This document shows positions 34,147 to 43,510 of a stretch of DNA of 64,000 bases, in pieces. The notes under the pieces were generated by a model, which was given only the letters and a program-made list of their open reading frames with translations, was not told the origin of the DNA and did no database searches. The stretch is from Paramixta manurensis (lineage in GTDB: Bacteria; Pseudomonadota; Gammaproteobacteria; Enterobacterales; Enterobacteriaceae). How positions within the stretch are numbered: position 1 is the first letter of the stretch; each line of letters begins with the position of its first letter. The stretch lies in NCBI RefSeq assembly GCF_013285385.1, contig NZ_CP054212.1, forward strand, positions 3,968,001 through 4,032,000, written 5' to 3'. A program made the translations under genes and the position numbers.

Positions 34147-35175
34147 TTAATTGCCGGGCGCAATCCTCGGTAGCTCCGCCAGCGGCCAACGCGGGCGAAC
34201 ACTAACGCCAAGCTCACCAAGGGTTCCGCCTTTTAACCGAACCATGCCCGCATACGCAATCATCGCGCCGTTATCGGTACAAAACTCAGGACGCGCATAA
34301 AAAACTTCACCGCCGCGCGCCTGCATCATCTCCGCCAGGCGGCTACGTAAGGTACGGTTGGCGCTCACGCCGCCAGCAATCACTAAACGTTTAAACCCGG
34401 TCTGTTCGAGCGCACGTTTACACTTAATCGCCAACGTATCCACCACCGCATCTTCGAACGCGCGCGCAATATCCGCGCGGGTTTGTTCATCGCCTTCCGC
34501 ATGTTCTCGAATGGTGTTAGCTGCAAAGGTTTTTAGCCCGGAGAAACTAAAATCCAGCCCAGGTCGATCAGTCATCGGACGTGGAAAAGTAAAACGCCCC
34601 GCAGCGCCTTGCTGCGCCATTTTCGACAACATCGGCCCTCCGGGATAATCCAGCCCCAGTAATTTCGCGGTTTTATCGAATGCTTCCCCCGCCGCGTCAT
34701 CAATGGACTCGCCCAATAGCACATATTCGCCAATGCCGGTGACGCTAATTAACTGCGTATGCCCGCCGGAAACCAGCAGCGCAACAAATGGAAAGTCAGG
34801 CGGGTTATCTTCCAGCATCGGGGCTAATAGATGACCTTCCATGTGATGTACCGGCACCGCCGGAACGTCCCAGGCGAACGCGAGCGCCCGACCCACCGTC
34901 GCGCCGACTAATAATGCGCCCACTAATCCCGGCCCGGCGGTATATGCCACTGCATCGATATCCTGCGCCTGTAGCCCGGCTTCGCGCAGCGCGGCCTGGA
35001 TTAAAGGCACCGTTTTACGCACATGATCGCGCGAGGCCAGCTCTGGCACCACGCCGCCGTAATCAGCATGCAGCTTCACTTGACTATAAAGTTGATTGGC
35101 CAGCAAACCGGCGGCATCGTCATAAATTGCGATGCCGGTTTCATCGCAGGACGTTTCGATTCCCAGTACACGCAT
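34147..35175 (-). CDS. tsaD: tRNA N6-threonylcarbamoyladenosine transferase TsaD
   Basis: 342-aa catalytic subunit (YgjD/Kae1) that transfers the threonylcarbamoyl group to A37 of ANN-decoding tRNAs, working with TsaB, TsaE and TsaC. It shows the start MRVLGIETSCDETGIAIYDD, the metal-binding VPVHHMEGHLLAPM (two His), LVSGGHTQL and the later VIAGGVSANRTLR with the Asp-containing FCTDNGAMIA. GAGG 8 bases upstream supports the start. It is divergent from rpsU, the conserved arrangement. Confidence 0.96.
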   Translation of the reverse strand: MRVLGIETSCDETGIAIYDDAAGLLANQLYSQVKLHADYGGVVPELASRDHVRKTVPLIQAALREAGLQAQDIDAVAYTAGPGLVGALLVGATVGRALAFAWDVPAVPVHHMEGHLLAPMLEDNPPDFPFVALLVSGGHTQLISVTGIGEYVLLGESIDDAAGEAFDKTAKLLGLDYPGGPMLSKMAQQGAAGRFTFPRPMTDRPGLDFSFSGLKTFAANTIREHAEGDEQTRADIARAFEDAVVDTLAIKCKRALEQTGFKRLVIAGGVSANRTLRSRLAEMMQARGGEVFYARPEFCTDNGAMIAYAGMVRLKGGTLGELGVSVRPRWPLAELPRIAPGN

Positions 35176-35692
<517 letters not shown>

Positions 35693-35750
35693 TTTCCTCC
35701 GGAGGTTATCCTCCAGCGCGTGTTAAGCGCAGACAGAGTCATGTTAAGAG

Positions 35751-35785
35751 GCCGTGCTTTCCGAAAGGAAGCGCGGCTTGTTGTC
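35751..35785 (+). terminator. Internal terminator between rpsU and dnaG
   Basis: A stem GCCGTGCTTTCC-GAAA-GGAAGCGCGGC (one G-U pair, one bulge) is followed by TTGTTGT. E. coli has a partial terminator at the same place that lowers dnaG relative to rpsU; the same role is likely. Confidence 0.75.
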
Positions 35786-35811
35786 GTTTATGAGCTGAAC
35801 AACCGGGGCTT

Positions 35812-37557
35812 ATGGCTGGACGAATTCCACGCGTATTTATCAATGACTTGCTTGCTCGCACGGACATCGTGGATCTGATCGATGTTCGGGTGAAATTAAA
35901 AAAGCAGGGCAAAAACTATCACGCATGTTGTCCCTTCCATAACGAAAAAACCCCCTCTTTCACCGTCAATGGTGAAAAGCAGTTTTATCACTGTTTCGGC
36001 TGTGGCGCCCACGGCAATGCTATTGATTTCCTGATGAATTACGATCGTCTGGAATTCGTTGAAAGCATTGAAGAGCTCGCGACGCTTTACGGGCTGGAAG
36101 TGCCGTATGAAAGCGGTAGCGGCCCAAGCCAACTGGAGCGTCATCAGCGCCAAAGTCTGTATCAGTTAATGAGCGGGCTAAGTACCTTTTATCAACAGGC
36201 GCTAACGCAGAGCAGCGCGGCCCAGGCCAGAGAGTATCTGGCAAAACGCGGTTTGAGCGATGAAGTCGTCGAACATTTTGCGATTGGTTTCGCGCCCGCC
36301 GGCTGGGACAATGCGCTGAAGCGGTTTGGTCGTAATCAGGAAGATCGCCAATCGTTGATTGATGCCGGAATGTTAGTGACCAACGATCAAGGGCGCAGTT
36401 ACGATCGTTTTCGTGAACGCGTGATGTTTCCCATTCGCGATAAACGCGGGCGTGTAATTGGCTTTGGCGGTCGCGTATTAGGCGATGGTACGCCAAAATA
36501 TCTGAACTCGCCGGAAACCGATATTTTTCATAAAGGCCGTCAGCTCTATGGCCTATATGAAGCGCAAAAAAACCATCCTGAACCAACGCGGCTGCTGGTG
36601 GTGGAAGGATATATGGATGTGGTGGCGCTGGCGCAATTTGGTATTGATTATGCCGTAGCCTCGCTAGGCACTTCGACCACCGCCGATCATATTCAGCTTC
36701 TTTTTCGCAGCACGGATAATGTGATTTGCTGTTATGACGGCGATCGGGCTGGCCGCGAAGCAGCATGGCGCGCTCTGGAAACAGCATTACCTTACATGAA
36801 TGACGGTCGTCAGCTACGCTTTATGTTTCTACCTGATGGCGAAGACCCCGATACGTTGGTACGTAAAGAGGGTAAAGCAGCCTTCGAAGCGCGGATGGAA
36901 CAGGCGATGCCGCTCTCAACTTTCCTGTTTGACTCGCTGTTGCCGCAGGTGGATTTGAGTTCACGCGACGGGCGTACGCGTCTTAGCACGCTGGCGCTAC
37001 CGCTGATTAGTCAGATCCCTGGCGACACGTTACGTATCTATCTTCGTCAGGAGTTGGGTAACAAGCTGGGGATTTTGGATGACAGCCAGTTGGAAAAACT
37101 GCTGCCAAAACAGATTGAGAAGAACGCGCCTGCCGCGCCGCCGCAGCTAAAACGCACCACCATGCGTATACTGGTTGGCTTGCTGGTGCAAAATCCGCGT
37201 CTCGCAGCGATGGTGCCTTCATTGCAAGGGCTGGAGTTATCGGGGATGGCAGGGCTGCCGCTTTTTGTGGAGTTAGTAAATACTTGCATCGCCAATCCTG
37301 GCCTGACAACCGGACAGCTACTAGAGTTATATCGCGGAACAAAATTTAGCCAGCACCTTGAAACCCTGGCAACATGGAACCACATGATAGTAGATGAAGA
37401 AGTCGACATCATGTTTCAGGACGCGCTGGCCAGCATGTACAACGCCGCGCTGGAGCAGCGTCAGGAAGAGTTGATCGCCCGTGACCGCACCCAGGGGCTA
37501 AATGCCGATGAACGGCGTGAGTTGTGGTCGCTTAATCAGGCGCTGGCGAAGAAGTAA
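35812..37557 (+). CDS. dnaG: DNA primase
   Basis: 581-aa primase that makes RNA primers at the replication fork with DnaB. The N-terminal zinc-binding domain is visible (CPFHNEKTPSF and YHCFGCGAHG giving Cys-His-Cys-Cys), then the TOPRIM catalytic core (VVEGYMDVVALAQFG; CYDGDRAGREAAWRA), then the C-terminal DnaB-interaction domain. A weak ribosome site (GGGG) fits the known low expression of dnaG inside this operon. Confidence 0.98.
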   Translation: MAGRIPRVFINDLLARTDIVDLIDVRVKLKKQGKNYHACCPFHNEKTPSFTVNGEKQFYHCFGCGAHGNAIDFLMNYDRLEFVESIEELATLYGLEVPYESGSGPSQLERHQRQSLYQLMSGLSTFYQQALTQSSAAQAREYLAKRGLSDEVVEHFAIGFAPAGWDNALKRFGRNQEDRQSLIDAGMLVTNDQGRSYDRFRERVMFPIRDKRGRVIGFGGRVLGDGTPKYLNSPETDIFHKGRQLYGLYEAQKNHPEPTRLLVVEGYMDVVALAQFGIDYAVASLGTSTTADHIQLLFRSTDNVICCYDGDRAGREAAWRALETALPYMNDGRQLRFMFLPDGEDPDTLVRKEGKAAFEARMEQAMPLSTFLFDSLLPQVDLSSRDGRTRLSTLALPLISQIPGDTLRIYLRQELGNKLGILDDSQLEKLLPKQIEKNAPAAPPQLKRTTMRILVGLLVQNPRLAAMVPSLQGLELSGMAGLPLFVELVNTCIANPGLTTGQLLELYRGTKFSQHLETLATWNHMIVDEEVDIMFQDALASMYNAALEQRQEELIARDRTQGLNADERRELWSLNQALAKK

Positions 37558-37754
37558 CGACATGATTATGCCAGCAGGCGTTAGCCTGTGAAGCAACAGA
37601 ATTCAGCGGCTTAAGTGCCGATTATCATTCAGGTATTGAACCTGAAAGCCGCAACGAAGGCAGCGGCAATAACCTAAAAGCCTTCAACTGTTATTGTTGG
37701 CTGAGAATGGCCGACCGACACCTAACAAATTAACAGAAGTGTGGATACCGTCTT

Positions 37755-39599
37755 ATGGAGCAAAACCCGCAGTCACAGCTGAAGCTACTTGTCACCCGTG
37801 GTAAGGAGCAAGGCTATCTGACCTATGCCGAGGTCAATGACCATCTGCCGGAAGATATCGTCGACTCCGATCAGATCGAAGACATCATCCAGATGATCAA
37901 CGACATGGGTATTCAGGTGGTGGAAGAAGCCCCTGATGCCGATGATCTGATGCTAAACGAAAACAGCGCTGATACGGACGAAGATGCGGCTGAAGCGGCA
38001 GCTCAGGTGTTATCCAGCGTAGAATCTGAAATTGGGCGCACCACCGACCCGGTTCGCATGTACATGCGCGAAATGGGTACCGTAGAACTGTTGACGCGTG
38101 AGGGCGAAATCGACATCGCTAAGCGTATCGAAGACGGTATCAATCAGGTTCAATGCTCCGTTGCTGAATACCCAGAAGCCATCACCTATCTGCTTGAACA
38201 GTATGATCGCGTTGAGGCAGGTGAAACACGCCTTTCCGATCTGATTACCGGCTTTGTCGATCCGAACGCTGAAGAGGATATGGCGCCTACCGCCACGCAC
38301 GTAGGTTCCGAGCTCTCTGCCGAAGAGCGCGACGATGACGATGAGGAAGATGAAGATAGCGATGACGACAGCTCTGACGATGATAACAGTATCGATCCAG
38401 AGTTAGCGCGCGAGAAATTCGTCGAGCTGCGCGATCAGTACGAAACCACTCGTACGGTGATTAAAGCGAAAGGCCGCAGCCATGCTGATGCGCTGGCTGA
38501 GATCCAGAACCTGTCTGATGTTTTCAAACAGTTCCGTCTGGTGCCGAAGCAGTTTGATTATCTGGTCAACAATATGCGTGCCATGATGGATCGCGTTCGT
38601 ACCCAAGAACGCATCATTATGAAACTCTGTGTTGAACTGTGCAAAATGCCGAAGAAAAACTTCATTACGCTGTTTACCGGTAATGAAACCAGCGAAACTT
38701 GGTTCCAGGCCGCGCTGGCGATGAATAAACCGTGGTCGGAAAAACTGCATGAAGTGGCCGATGACGTTCAACGTAGCCGCCAGAAACTGTTGCAGATTGA
38801 AGAAGAGACCGGTTTGACCATCGAGCAGGTCAAAGACATCAACCGTCGCATGTCAATCGGCGAAGCGAAAGCGCGCCGGGCGAAGAAAGAGATGGTGGAA
38901 GCGAACTTACGTTTGGTGATTTCGATCGCGAAGAAATATACCAACCGTGGCTTGCAGTTCCTCGACCTGATTCAGGAAGGTAACATTGGCCTGATGAAAG
39001 CGGTGGATAAGTTTGAATACCGTCGCGGCTATAAGTTCTCCACCTATGCCACTTGGTGGATTCGTCAGGCGATCACGCGTTCTATCGCTGACCAGGCGCG
39101 TACCATCCGTATTCCGGTGCATATGATTGAGACGATTAATAAACTCAACCGTATTTCACGCCAGATGCTGCAAGAAATGGGACGTGAGCCGACGCCGGAA
39201 GAGTTGGCCGAGCGGATGCTGATGCCGGAAGATAAGATCCGCAAGGTGCTGAAAATCGCTAAAGAGCCCATCTCTATGGAGACGCCGATTGGTGATGATG
39301 AAGATTCACATCTGGGTGATTTTATTGAAGACACCACGCTGGAACTGCCGCTGGATTCCGCCACCTCGGAAAGCCTACGTTCTGCGACGCATGATGTGTT
39401 AGCCGGTTTAACCGCGCGTGAAGCGAAGGTGCTGCGTATGCGCTTTGGTATTGATATGAATACCGACCATACGCTGGAAGAAGTCGGTAAGCAGTTTGAT
39501 GTTACCCGTGAGCGTATTCGCCAGATTGAAGCGAAAGCGTTGCGTAAACTGCGTCACCCGAGCCGTTCGGAAGTATTGCGTAGCTTCCTCGACGACTAA
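37755..39599 (+). CDS. rpoD: RNA polymerase sigma factor RpoD (sigma-70)
   Basis: 614-aa primary sigma factor. Region 1.1 lies at the N-terminus (SQLKLLVTRGKEQGYL), region 1.2 at DPVRMYMREMGTVELLTREG, the acidic non-conserved region near residues 190-215 (DDDDEEDEDSDDDSSDDD), regions 2.3-2.4 at YKFSTYATWWIRQAITR, and region 4.2 at HTLEEVGKQFDVTRERIRQIE. Near-identical to the E. coli protein. The 197-bp gap before it holds no gene, only small hairpins such as TTCAGGT-ATTGA-ACCTGAA. Confidence 0.99.
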   Translation: MEQNPQSQLKLLVTRGKEQGYLTYAEVNDHLPEDIVDSDQIEDIIQMINDMGIQVVEEAPDADDLMLNENSADTDEDAAEAAAQVLSSVESEIGRTTDPVRMYMREMGTVELLTREGEIDIAKRIEDGINQVQCSVAEYPEAITYLLEQYDRVEAGETRLSDLITGFVDPNAEEDMAPTATHVGSELSAEERDDDDEEDEDSDDDSSDDDNSIDPELAREKFVELRDQYETTRTVIKAKGRSHADALAEIQNLSDVFKQFRLVPKQFDYLVNNMRAMMDRVRTQERIIMKLCVELCKMPKKNFITLFTGNETSETWFQAALAMNKPWSEKLHEVADDVQRSRQKLLQIEEETGLTIEQVKDINRRMSIGEAKARRAKKEMVEANLRLVISIAKKYTNRGLQFLDLIQEGNIGLMKAVDKFEYRRGYKFSTYATWWIRQAITRSIADQARTIRIPVHMIETINKLNRISRQMLQEMGREPTPEELAERMLMPEDKIRKVLKIAKEPISMETPIGDDEDSHLGDFIEDTTLELPLDSATSESLRSATHDVLAGLTAREAKVLRMRFGIDMNTDHTLEEVGKQFDVTRERIRQIEAKALRKLRHPSRSEVLRSFLDD

Positions 39600-39618
39600 T
39601 CGCCTTCCGCAGTTGCAT

Positions 39619-39646
39619 AAAAGGCTTCCCTCTGGAAGCCTTTTTT
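39619..39646 (+). terminator. Terminator of the rpsU-dnaG-rpoD operon
   Basis: AAGGCTTCC / GGAAGCCTT stem (AAAAGGCTTCC...GGAAGCCTTTTTT) with a 4-base loop and a run of six T. Textbook intrinsic terminator; the A-tract makes it work toward mug as well. Confidence 0.93.
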
Positions 39647-39657
39647 ATTATCAAACG

Positions 39658-40185
39658 CTAGCGCCCACGCACTGCCAGTGCGGTATCCAACTGACGGTAT
39701 GCCGCTGCCATCTCTTCTAAAGAGGCGCGATTCAGGCCGCTCGGATTGGGCAACACCCATACTTCCGTAGCGCCAAGGGTCACTGGCTGTTTGCCCCACT
39801 CCACCCGGCGTTGACCAAAAGCCCGTTTAAATGCCTCCTTGCCCAAAATAGCCAGCGCTTGCGGTTGATAGCGTTCTATTTTTTCTATCAATACCTTGCC
39901 GCCAGTGCGTAACTCTTCTGAAGTCAACTCCGTTGCTTGCTGGGTTGGACGCTCGACCAGCATCGTGATCCCACAACCGGTATCTAACAGCGCCATTTCT
40001 TCTTCCGGCTTCAGCAAGCGCGTGGTAAACCCGGCCAGCCAAATGGTTTTCCAGAAACGGTTACCGGGATGAGCGAAATGAAACCCTTTATGGGCCGATG
40101 ATTTACCCGGATTGATGCCACAAAATACCACCCGCAAGCCGGGTGCGAGAATATCGGTAATCGCGTTATCGCTGTGATTTTCCAT
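39658..40185 (-). CDS. mug: G/U mismatch-specific DNA glycosylase
   Basis: 175-aa uracil-DNA glycosylase family 2 enzyme that removes uracil, ethenocytosine and sometimes thymine from mispairs with G. Motif 1 is FCGINPGKSSA with the catalytic Asn and motif 2 is VLPNPSGLNR, which intercalates into DNA. The start at MENHSDNAITDILAPG (ATG after AGGATAAG) is chosen; the longer frame runs back into the TetR gene. It begins one base after the TetR stop, so the two are translationally linked. In E. coli, mug is monocistronic and follows rpoD. Confidence 0.93.
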   Translation of the reverse strand: MENHSDNAITDILAPGLRVVFCGINPGKSSAHKGFHFAHPGNRFWKTIWLAGFTTRLLKPEEEMALLDTGCGITMLVERPTQQATELTSEELRTGGKVLIEKIERYQPQALAILGKEAFKRAFGQRRVEWGKQPVTLGATEVWVLPNPSGLNRASLEEMAAAYRQLDTALAVRGR

Positions 40186-40186
40186 C

Positions 40187-40783
40187 TTATCCTGCCGTGA
40201 TATTTTCGCCGAGGCCAACACGGTGTTTAATGCTCTGACGCGACACCAACAATATATGCTCCGCATGTTGCTCATGCGGGCAAGCGCGGGCTAACGCCAT
40301 TGCGCCAATCATTTCCGACAACATTGAGACCGCCAGTACGTCGGGCTGCGGTAATCTCAGCGTAGTTAGGCATTTAGCTAATAGCGCCTGCATTTGTGTT
40401 ACGCCATTGGCAAAATTATCGCGAGCGGTTCTGGATAAACGCGCGGCCTCGCCAGATAACGCCGGGAGCGGGCAACTCTCACCCGGCGCATTACGAACTG
40501 CCATTGAGAGGTAAGCATCAATAAACTGGCTGAGCCCTTCTGCGGTATCCGATTGCAGGCTGCTGCGAAGTTTTTCCAGCGTCTGCTCAAAGATATACGC
40601 AATGACATTCGCCACTAAATCATCGCGCGAGGCAAAGTGAGCATAAAAACCGCCGTGCGTTAGGCCAGCCCGCTTCATTAACGCCGCAACACCAATTCCC
40701 TCGGTTCCCTGTTCACGCATTGCGACGGCGGCTTCTGCCAGAATACGTTGCCGGGTGCGAGCTTTATGATTAAGTGCTTCCAT
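40187..40783 (-). CDS. TetR-family regulator upstream of mug
   Basis: 198-aa TetR/AcrR-type repressor. The N-terminal HTH (RTRQRILAEAAVAMREQG, then GVAALMKRAGLTHGGFYAHF) matches the YxaF/LmrA-like group; the C-terminal ligand domain starts after ASRDDLVANV. The ATG at 40783 follows GGAGAAAATA and is preferred to the longer frame. It runs straight into mug with a 1-bp gap. The regulated target is unknown; self-control of this TetR-mug unit is the simplest reading, and no other gene is divergent from it except the tRNA. Confidence 0.88.
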   Translation of the reverse strand: MEALNHKARTRQRILAEAAVAMREQGTEGIGVAALMKRAGLTHGGFYAHFASRDDLVANVIAYIFEQTLEKLRSSLQSDTAEGLSQFIDAYLSMAVRNAPGESCPLPALSGEAARLSRTARDNFANGVTQMQALLAKCLTTLRLPQPDVLAVSMLSEMIGAMALARACPHEQHAEHILLVSRQSIKHRVGLGENITAG

Positions 40784-41049
40784 TATTTTCTCCACGCCGC
40801 GCGTCTTCTTCGACATTACGGCCTTATTGACAGCTTTTACCCATCATAATTATTACAACCATCATATTCAAAGCCTGATACAGAGGAAAATGGCGGTTTT
40901 GCACCTGTGCTCACCTAAGTTGGCGCAAATGTGCAAAATAAGCCGCCTCCACTGGCAGCTTGAATCAGCGCTATTCGATAATGCTTTAGGATTCAGAGGG
41001 TTTCGCCATCGGGCAATTGCTTTAAAAAGCATCAACCGGTCGCGTATTG

Positions 41050-41090
41050 CTGGATTGAAACGGCGAGTTCCTTTATAATCCCGCCCCGCA
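41050..41090 (+). promoter_or_regulatory. Promoter of tRNA-Ile2
   Basis: A perfect TATAAT (41074-41079) is followed by the GC-rich discriminator CCCGCCCCGC right before the tRNA, the mark of stringently controlled stable-RNA promoters. A degenerate -35 (TGGATT, 17 bp upstream) fits. The rest of the 307-bp gap (40784-41090) holds only the divergent TetR promoter; no gene is seen. Confidence 0.7.
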
Positions 41091-41166
41091 GGCCCCTTAG
41101 CTCAGTGGTTAGAGCAGGCGACTCATAATCGCTTGGTCGCTGGTTCAAGTCCAGCAGGGGCCACCA
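41091..41166 (+). tRNA. ileX: tRNA-Ile2 (anticodon CAU)
   Basis: 76-nt tRNA with encoded CCA. Acceptor stem GGCCCCT / AGGGGCC, D-arm AGCTCAGTGGTTAGAGC, anticodon loop CTCATAA with CAT at positions 34-36 (41124-41126), and T-arm GGTTCAAGTCC. CAU plus the Ile identity elements mark the AUA-reading tRNA-Ile whose C34 is turned to lysidine by TilS. It sits downstream of mug on the opposite strand, as ileX does in E. coli. Confidence 0.97.
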
Positions 41167-41563
41167 AATCTTAAAAAAAAGAAGGCACAACCCATTATAT
41201 CTATTGACTTTTTTAGCCATTGATAGTAGGTGTCTCAGTAAGAAACTTTTTTTGGCTGGAGGTTAAATAAGATTTTTTGTGAACTTATCGACTGTGTTCG
41301 TTATTTGTACAAAATAAATAGCTTGGTTAGGCCAGTTACAGTAGATTAAGTGTTCCAGCCTTCACTTATAGTAAGATTCCTAAAATAGCAATGTTAACTG
41401 TTAAGTTTGTAACGACTTCTCTATACGCCACTAAAAGGGGGTATTAAGAGAGGCTTCCACCTTAGTTTAGAAAGTACATTCATAAACGTCTACATGAGAC
41501 ATAACATAACTCTGATAGTTTATCTTTTACTGTAAACTCAACTTACTAGCTCTGATTTATAAA
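41167..41563. other. AT-rich gap between tRNA-Ile2 and acyltransferase
   Basis: 397 bp, much more AT-rich than the neighbouring core genes, starting directly after the tRNA CCA. No ORF with protein-like character, no copy of the tRNA 3' end and no integrase remnant were seen. It probably carries the acyltransferase promoter and marks the left edge of a transferred segment. Confidence 0.55.
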
Positions 41564-42631
41564 ATGAAACTAACAAATATTCAAATCGGAAGGGGAATAG
41601 CGGCAATATTGGTTGTTTTCCATCATTTATACATACCTCAATTAAAAAGCATCTATCCCGAATCCTTTATATTTAAACACCTTAACACATCATTTATTGG
41701 TGATTTTTCAGTATACTTCTTCTTCTGCATTAGTGGGTATGTAATGATGTTATCATGCCACAGAGGAGACAAAACACCTCTACATTTTATTAAAGATAGA
41801 ATTAGCAGAATCTATCCAATATATATTTTTTGGACCTTGTTTTTTATTTTATTTTACTTTCTAACTAAAAGCTCATTTCCTTGGTTAATACGACTTAATT
41901 ATATACCAAAAAATAGCCTAGAATATATACATGCATTTTCTCTTATACCACCACTATTTAATGGTGAAAATTTTGCCACCCCCTTGGCTACTGCATGGAG
42001 TTTAGTTTATGAAGTTTTTTTCTATATCATTTTCGCGCTGTTATTAGTTTTCATAGAAGTAAGAAAAATACCCACTTTCTTAATAGTTTTATTTTTTATC
42101 TCATTTTTAACGATAAATTCATTATTTGGACCAGGAAGGCACAGATGGGTTTTTCTTCCCTATATAGTATCTGATCTAATAAATATATGTTTTGCGGTAG
42201 GTGCTTCATTATTTTACGTGCGAAAAATAAACATAGATTCTAACCTTAAAAAGTACTGCCCTTACATTATTTTTTTGATATTAATTGGGTTAAGCTTATT
42301 AAAAAACATTTATAATGAAAAGGTTAGCCTTATCGTATTGACATGTGTAACTTTTTATCTTCTGCTTAACACTGATTTCAAAGATTCTCCGCTTCAGCGT
42401 TTTTTTAGCTACTTAGGAGATGCTTCTTACAGTATATATTTAACGCATATCGCATTTTCATCTCTTAGCTGGATTGCAATAAAAAAAGGGTGGGAGTTTG
42501 GGCTGATACTTACACTCAGCTCTATAGTTTTCGGTTGTGCGTCTTTTAAATATATCGAGAAGCCACTAACAAAATTTATAAGAAAATTATTTCTCCAACG
42601 TACAAATAACATTCCCTATAACACAAACTAG
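41564..42631 (+). CDS. Acyltransferase-3 family membrane protein (O-antigen/exopolysaccharide acetylase type)
   Basis: 355-aa polytopic protein of the OafA/NodX/ExoZ acyltransferase-3 family, with about ten membrane segments. Recognised motifs: the start NIQIGRGIAAILVVFHHL (family RGIA...HH), FFFCISGYVMM, ATAWSLVYEVFFY and GDASYSIYLTH, ending with IEKPLTKFI. Such enzymes acylate lipopolysaccharide, exopolysaccharide or other glycans across the inner membrane. The codon use is very AT-rich (ATA, TTA, AAA common) unlike its neighbours, and no ribosome site precedes the ATG. It sits alone behind the tRNA, so it was probably acquired by transfer. The acceptor glycan is unknown. Confidence 0.85.
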   Translation: MKLTNIQIGRGIAAILVVFHHLYIPQLKSIYPESFIFKHLNTSFIGDFSVYFFFCISGYVMMLSCHRGDKTPLHFIKDRISRIYPIYIFWTLFFILFYFLTKSSFPWLIRLNYIPKNSLEYIHAFSLIPPLFNGENFATPLATAWSLVYEVFFYIIFALLLVFIEVRKIPTFLIVLFFISFLTINSLFGPGRHRWVFLPYIVSDLINICFAVGASLFYVRKINIDSNLKKYCPYIIFLILIGLSLLKNIYNEKVSLIVLTCVTFYLLLNTDFKDSPLQRFFSYLGDASYSIYLTHIAFSSLSWIAIKKGWEFGLILTLSSIVFGCASFKYIEKPLTKFIRKLFLQRTNNIPYNTN

Positions 42632-42639
42632 TTAGCGCT

Positions 42640-42670
42640 AATAGTTAGCTAATGGAACTAGCTAACTATT
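42640..42670 (+). terminator. Hairpin after acyltransferase
   Basis: Perfect 12-bp stem AATAGTTAGCTA / TAGCTAACTATT with loop ATGGAAC, starting 9 bp past the stop. No U-tract. Probable 3'-end structure; the gap up to 42827 shows nothing else. Confidence 0.6.
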
Positions 42671-42827
42671 ACTGTACCTAACTCGAAATCGTTTGCCATT
42701 AAGAAACAGAATGCTGACACGATACGCCACCAGTGCTACTGTGGCCTGCAGAAAGAAAGCAGTGATCAGATAATCGGTTGCCGTTGAGCTTCCTGGTAAT
42801 TAGCCGATGAGATACCACGAGGACATA

Positions 42828-43334
42828 ATGAAGATTGAGTCATTACTCAGCCTATCAGAAAGCCATGATCAATTAGTCGCCTTATTAAATGATTGCGTGG
42901 AAAGTGGTGCATCCGTTGGTTTTCTTGCGCCACTGGAAGCCGGGGAAGCGGAACGTTACTGGCAAGGTATGGCAGCCGATCTGGCAGAGGGCACTCGTAC
43001 ATTATTGGTCGCGCGTGAAACGGGACGTATCGCAGGTGCCGTGCAGATTAGCTATTGCCCGAAGAAAAACGGCAGTCACCGTGCCGAAGTGGAAAAACTG
43101 ATGGTGCATACGGCCTTTCGTCAGCGCGGCATTGCTCAGCAATTAATGGCAGAAGTCGAACGTCAGGCGCTGGCTAATCAGCGCACCCTATTGGTATTGG
43201 ATACGCGCACCGGCGACACGGCATCTATTTTGTATCGGAAAGCGGGTTATCAGGAAGCAGGCCAGATCCCACAGTTCGCCCGCAGTTCGGCAGGAACATT
43301 GGACGGCACGACTTTCTTTTACAAGTTGTTATGA
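42828..43334 (+). CDS. GNAT-family N-acetyltransferase
   Basis: 168-aa acetyltransferase. The GNAT core shows strand-4 VEKLMVHTAFRQRGIAQQLMAEVE, holding the acetyl-CoA pyrophosphate loop RxxGxA (QRGIAQ), and a C-terminal YRKAGYQEAGQIPQFA segment typical of phosphinothricin- or aminoglycoside-type small-molecule acetylases. GAGG upstream supports the ATG at 42828 over a start seven codons earlier. Base use is back to that of the core genome. The substrate is unknown. Confidence 0.85.
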   Translation: MKIESLLSLSESHDQLVALLNDCVESGASVGFLAPLEAGEAERYWQGMAADLAEGTRTLLVARETGRIAGAVQISYCPKKNGSHRAEVEKLMVHTAFRQRGIAQQLMAEVERQALANQRTLLVLDTRTGDTASILYRKAGYQEAGQIPQFARSSAGTLDGTTFFYKLL

Positions 43335-43388
43335 AGCCCTTAGGTGAAAGGTAAGTTATTGATGAATATAATTAAAACCCCACTCACC

Positions 43389-43414
43389 AGAGTCAGCTTA
43401 AGATGGCTCTTTTG
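43389..43414 (+). terminator. Terminator after the GNAT gene
   Basis: AGAGTCA / TGGCTCT stem (one G-U pair) with 8-base loop followed by TTTT. Serves the GNAT gene and lies before the convergent SDR. Confidence 0.65.
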
Positions 43415-43510
43415 CTAAATTAAACTCATATTTTGACAAGCACTTACCTCCCCCAAACTCGTTCACAACGTTGTTTGCCTGCTGTTATTCAAAGCGTGAT
43501 TCTGTACCCT

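Noticed and set aside
36020..36787. 255-aa open frame antisense to dnaG
   Set aside because: It lies wholly within dnaG, has biased composition, no ribosome site and no recognisable domain; it is a shadow of the real gene.
41091..42830. Integrative element at tRNA-Ile2 with att sites
   Set aside because: No direct repeat of the tRNA 3' end was found downstream and no integrase is present; only base composition supports transfer.
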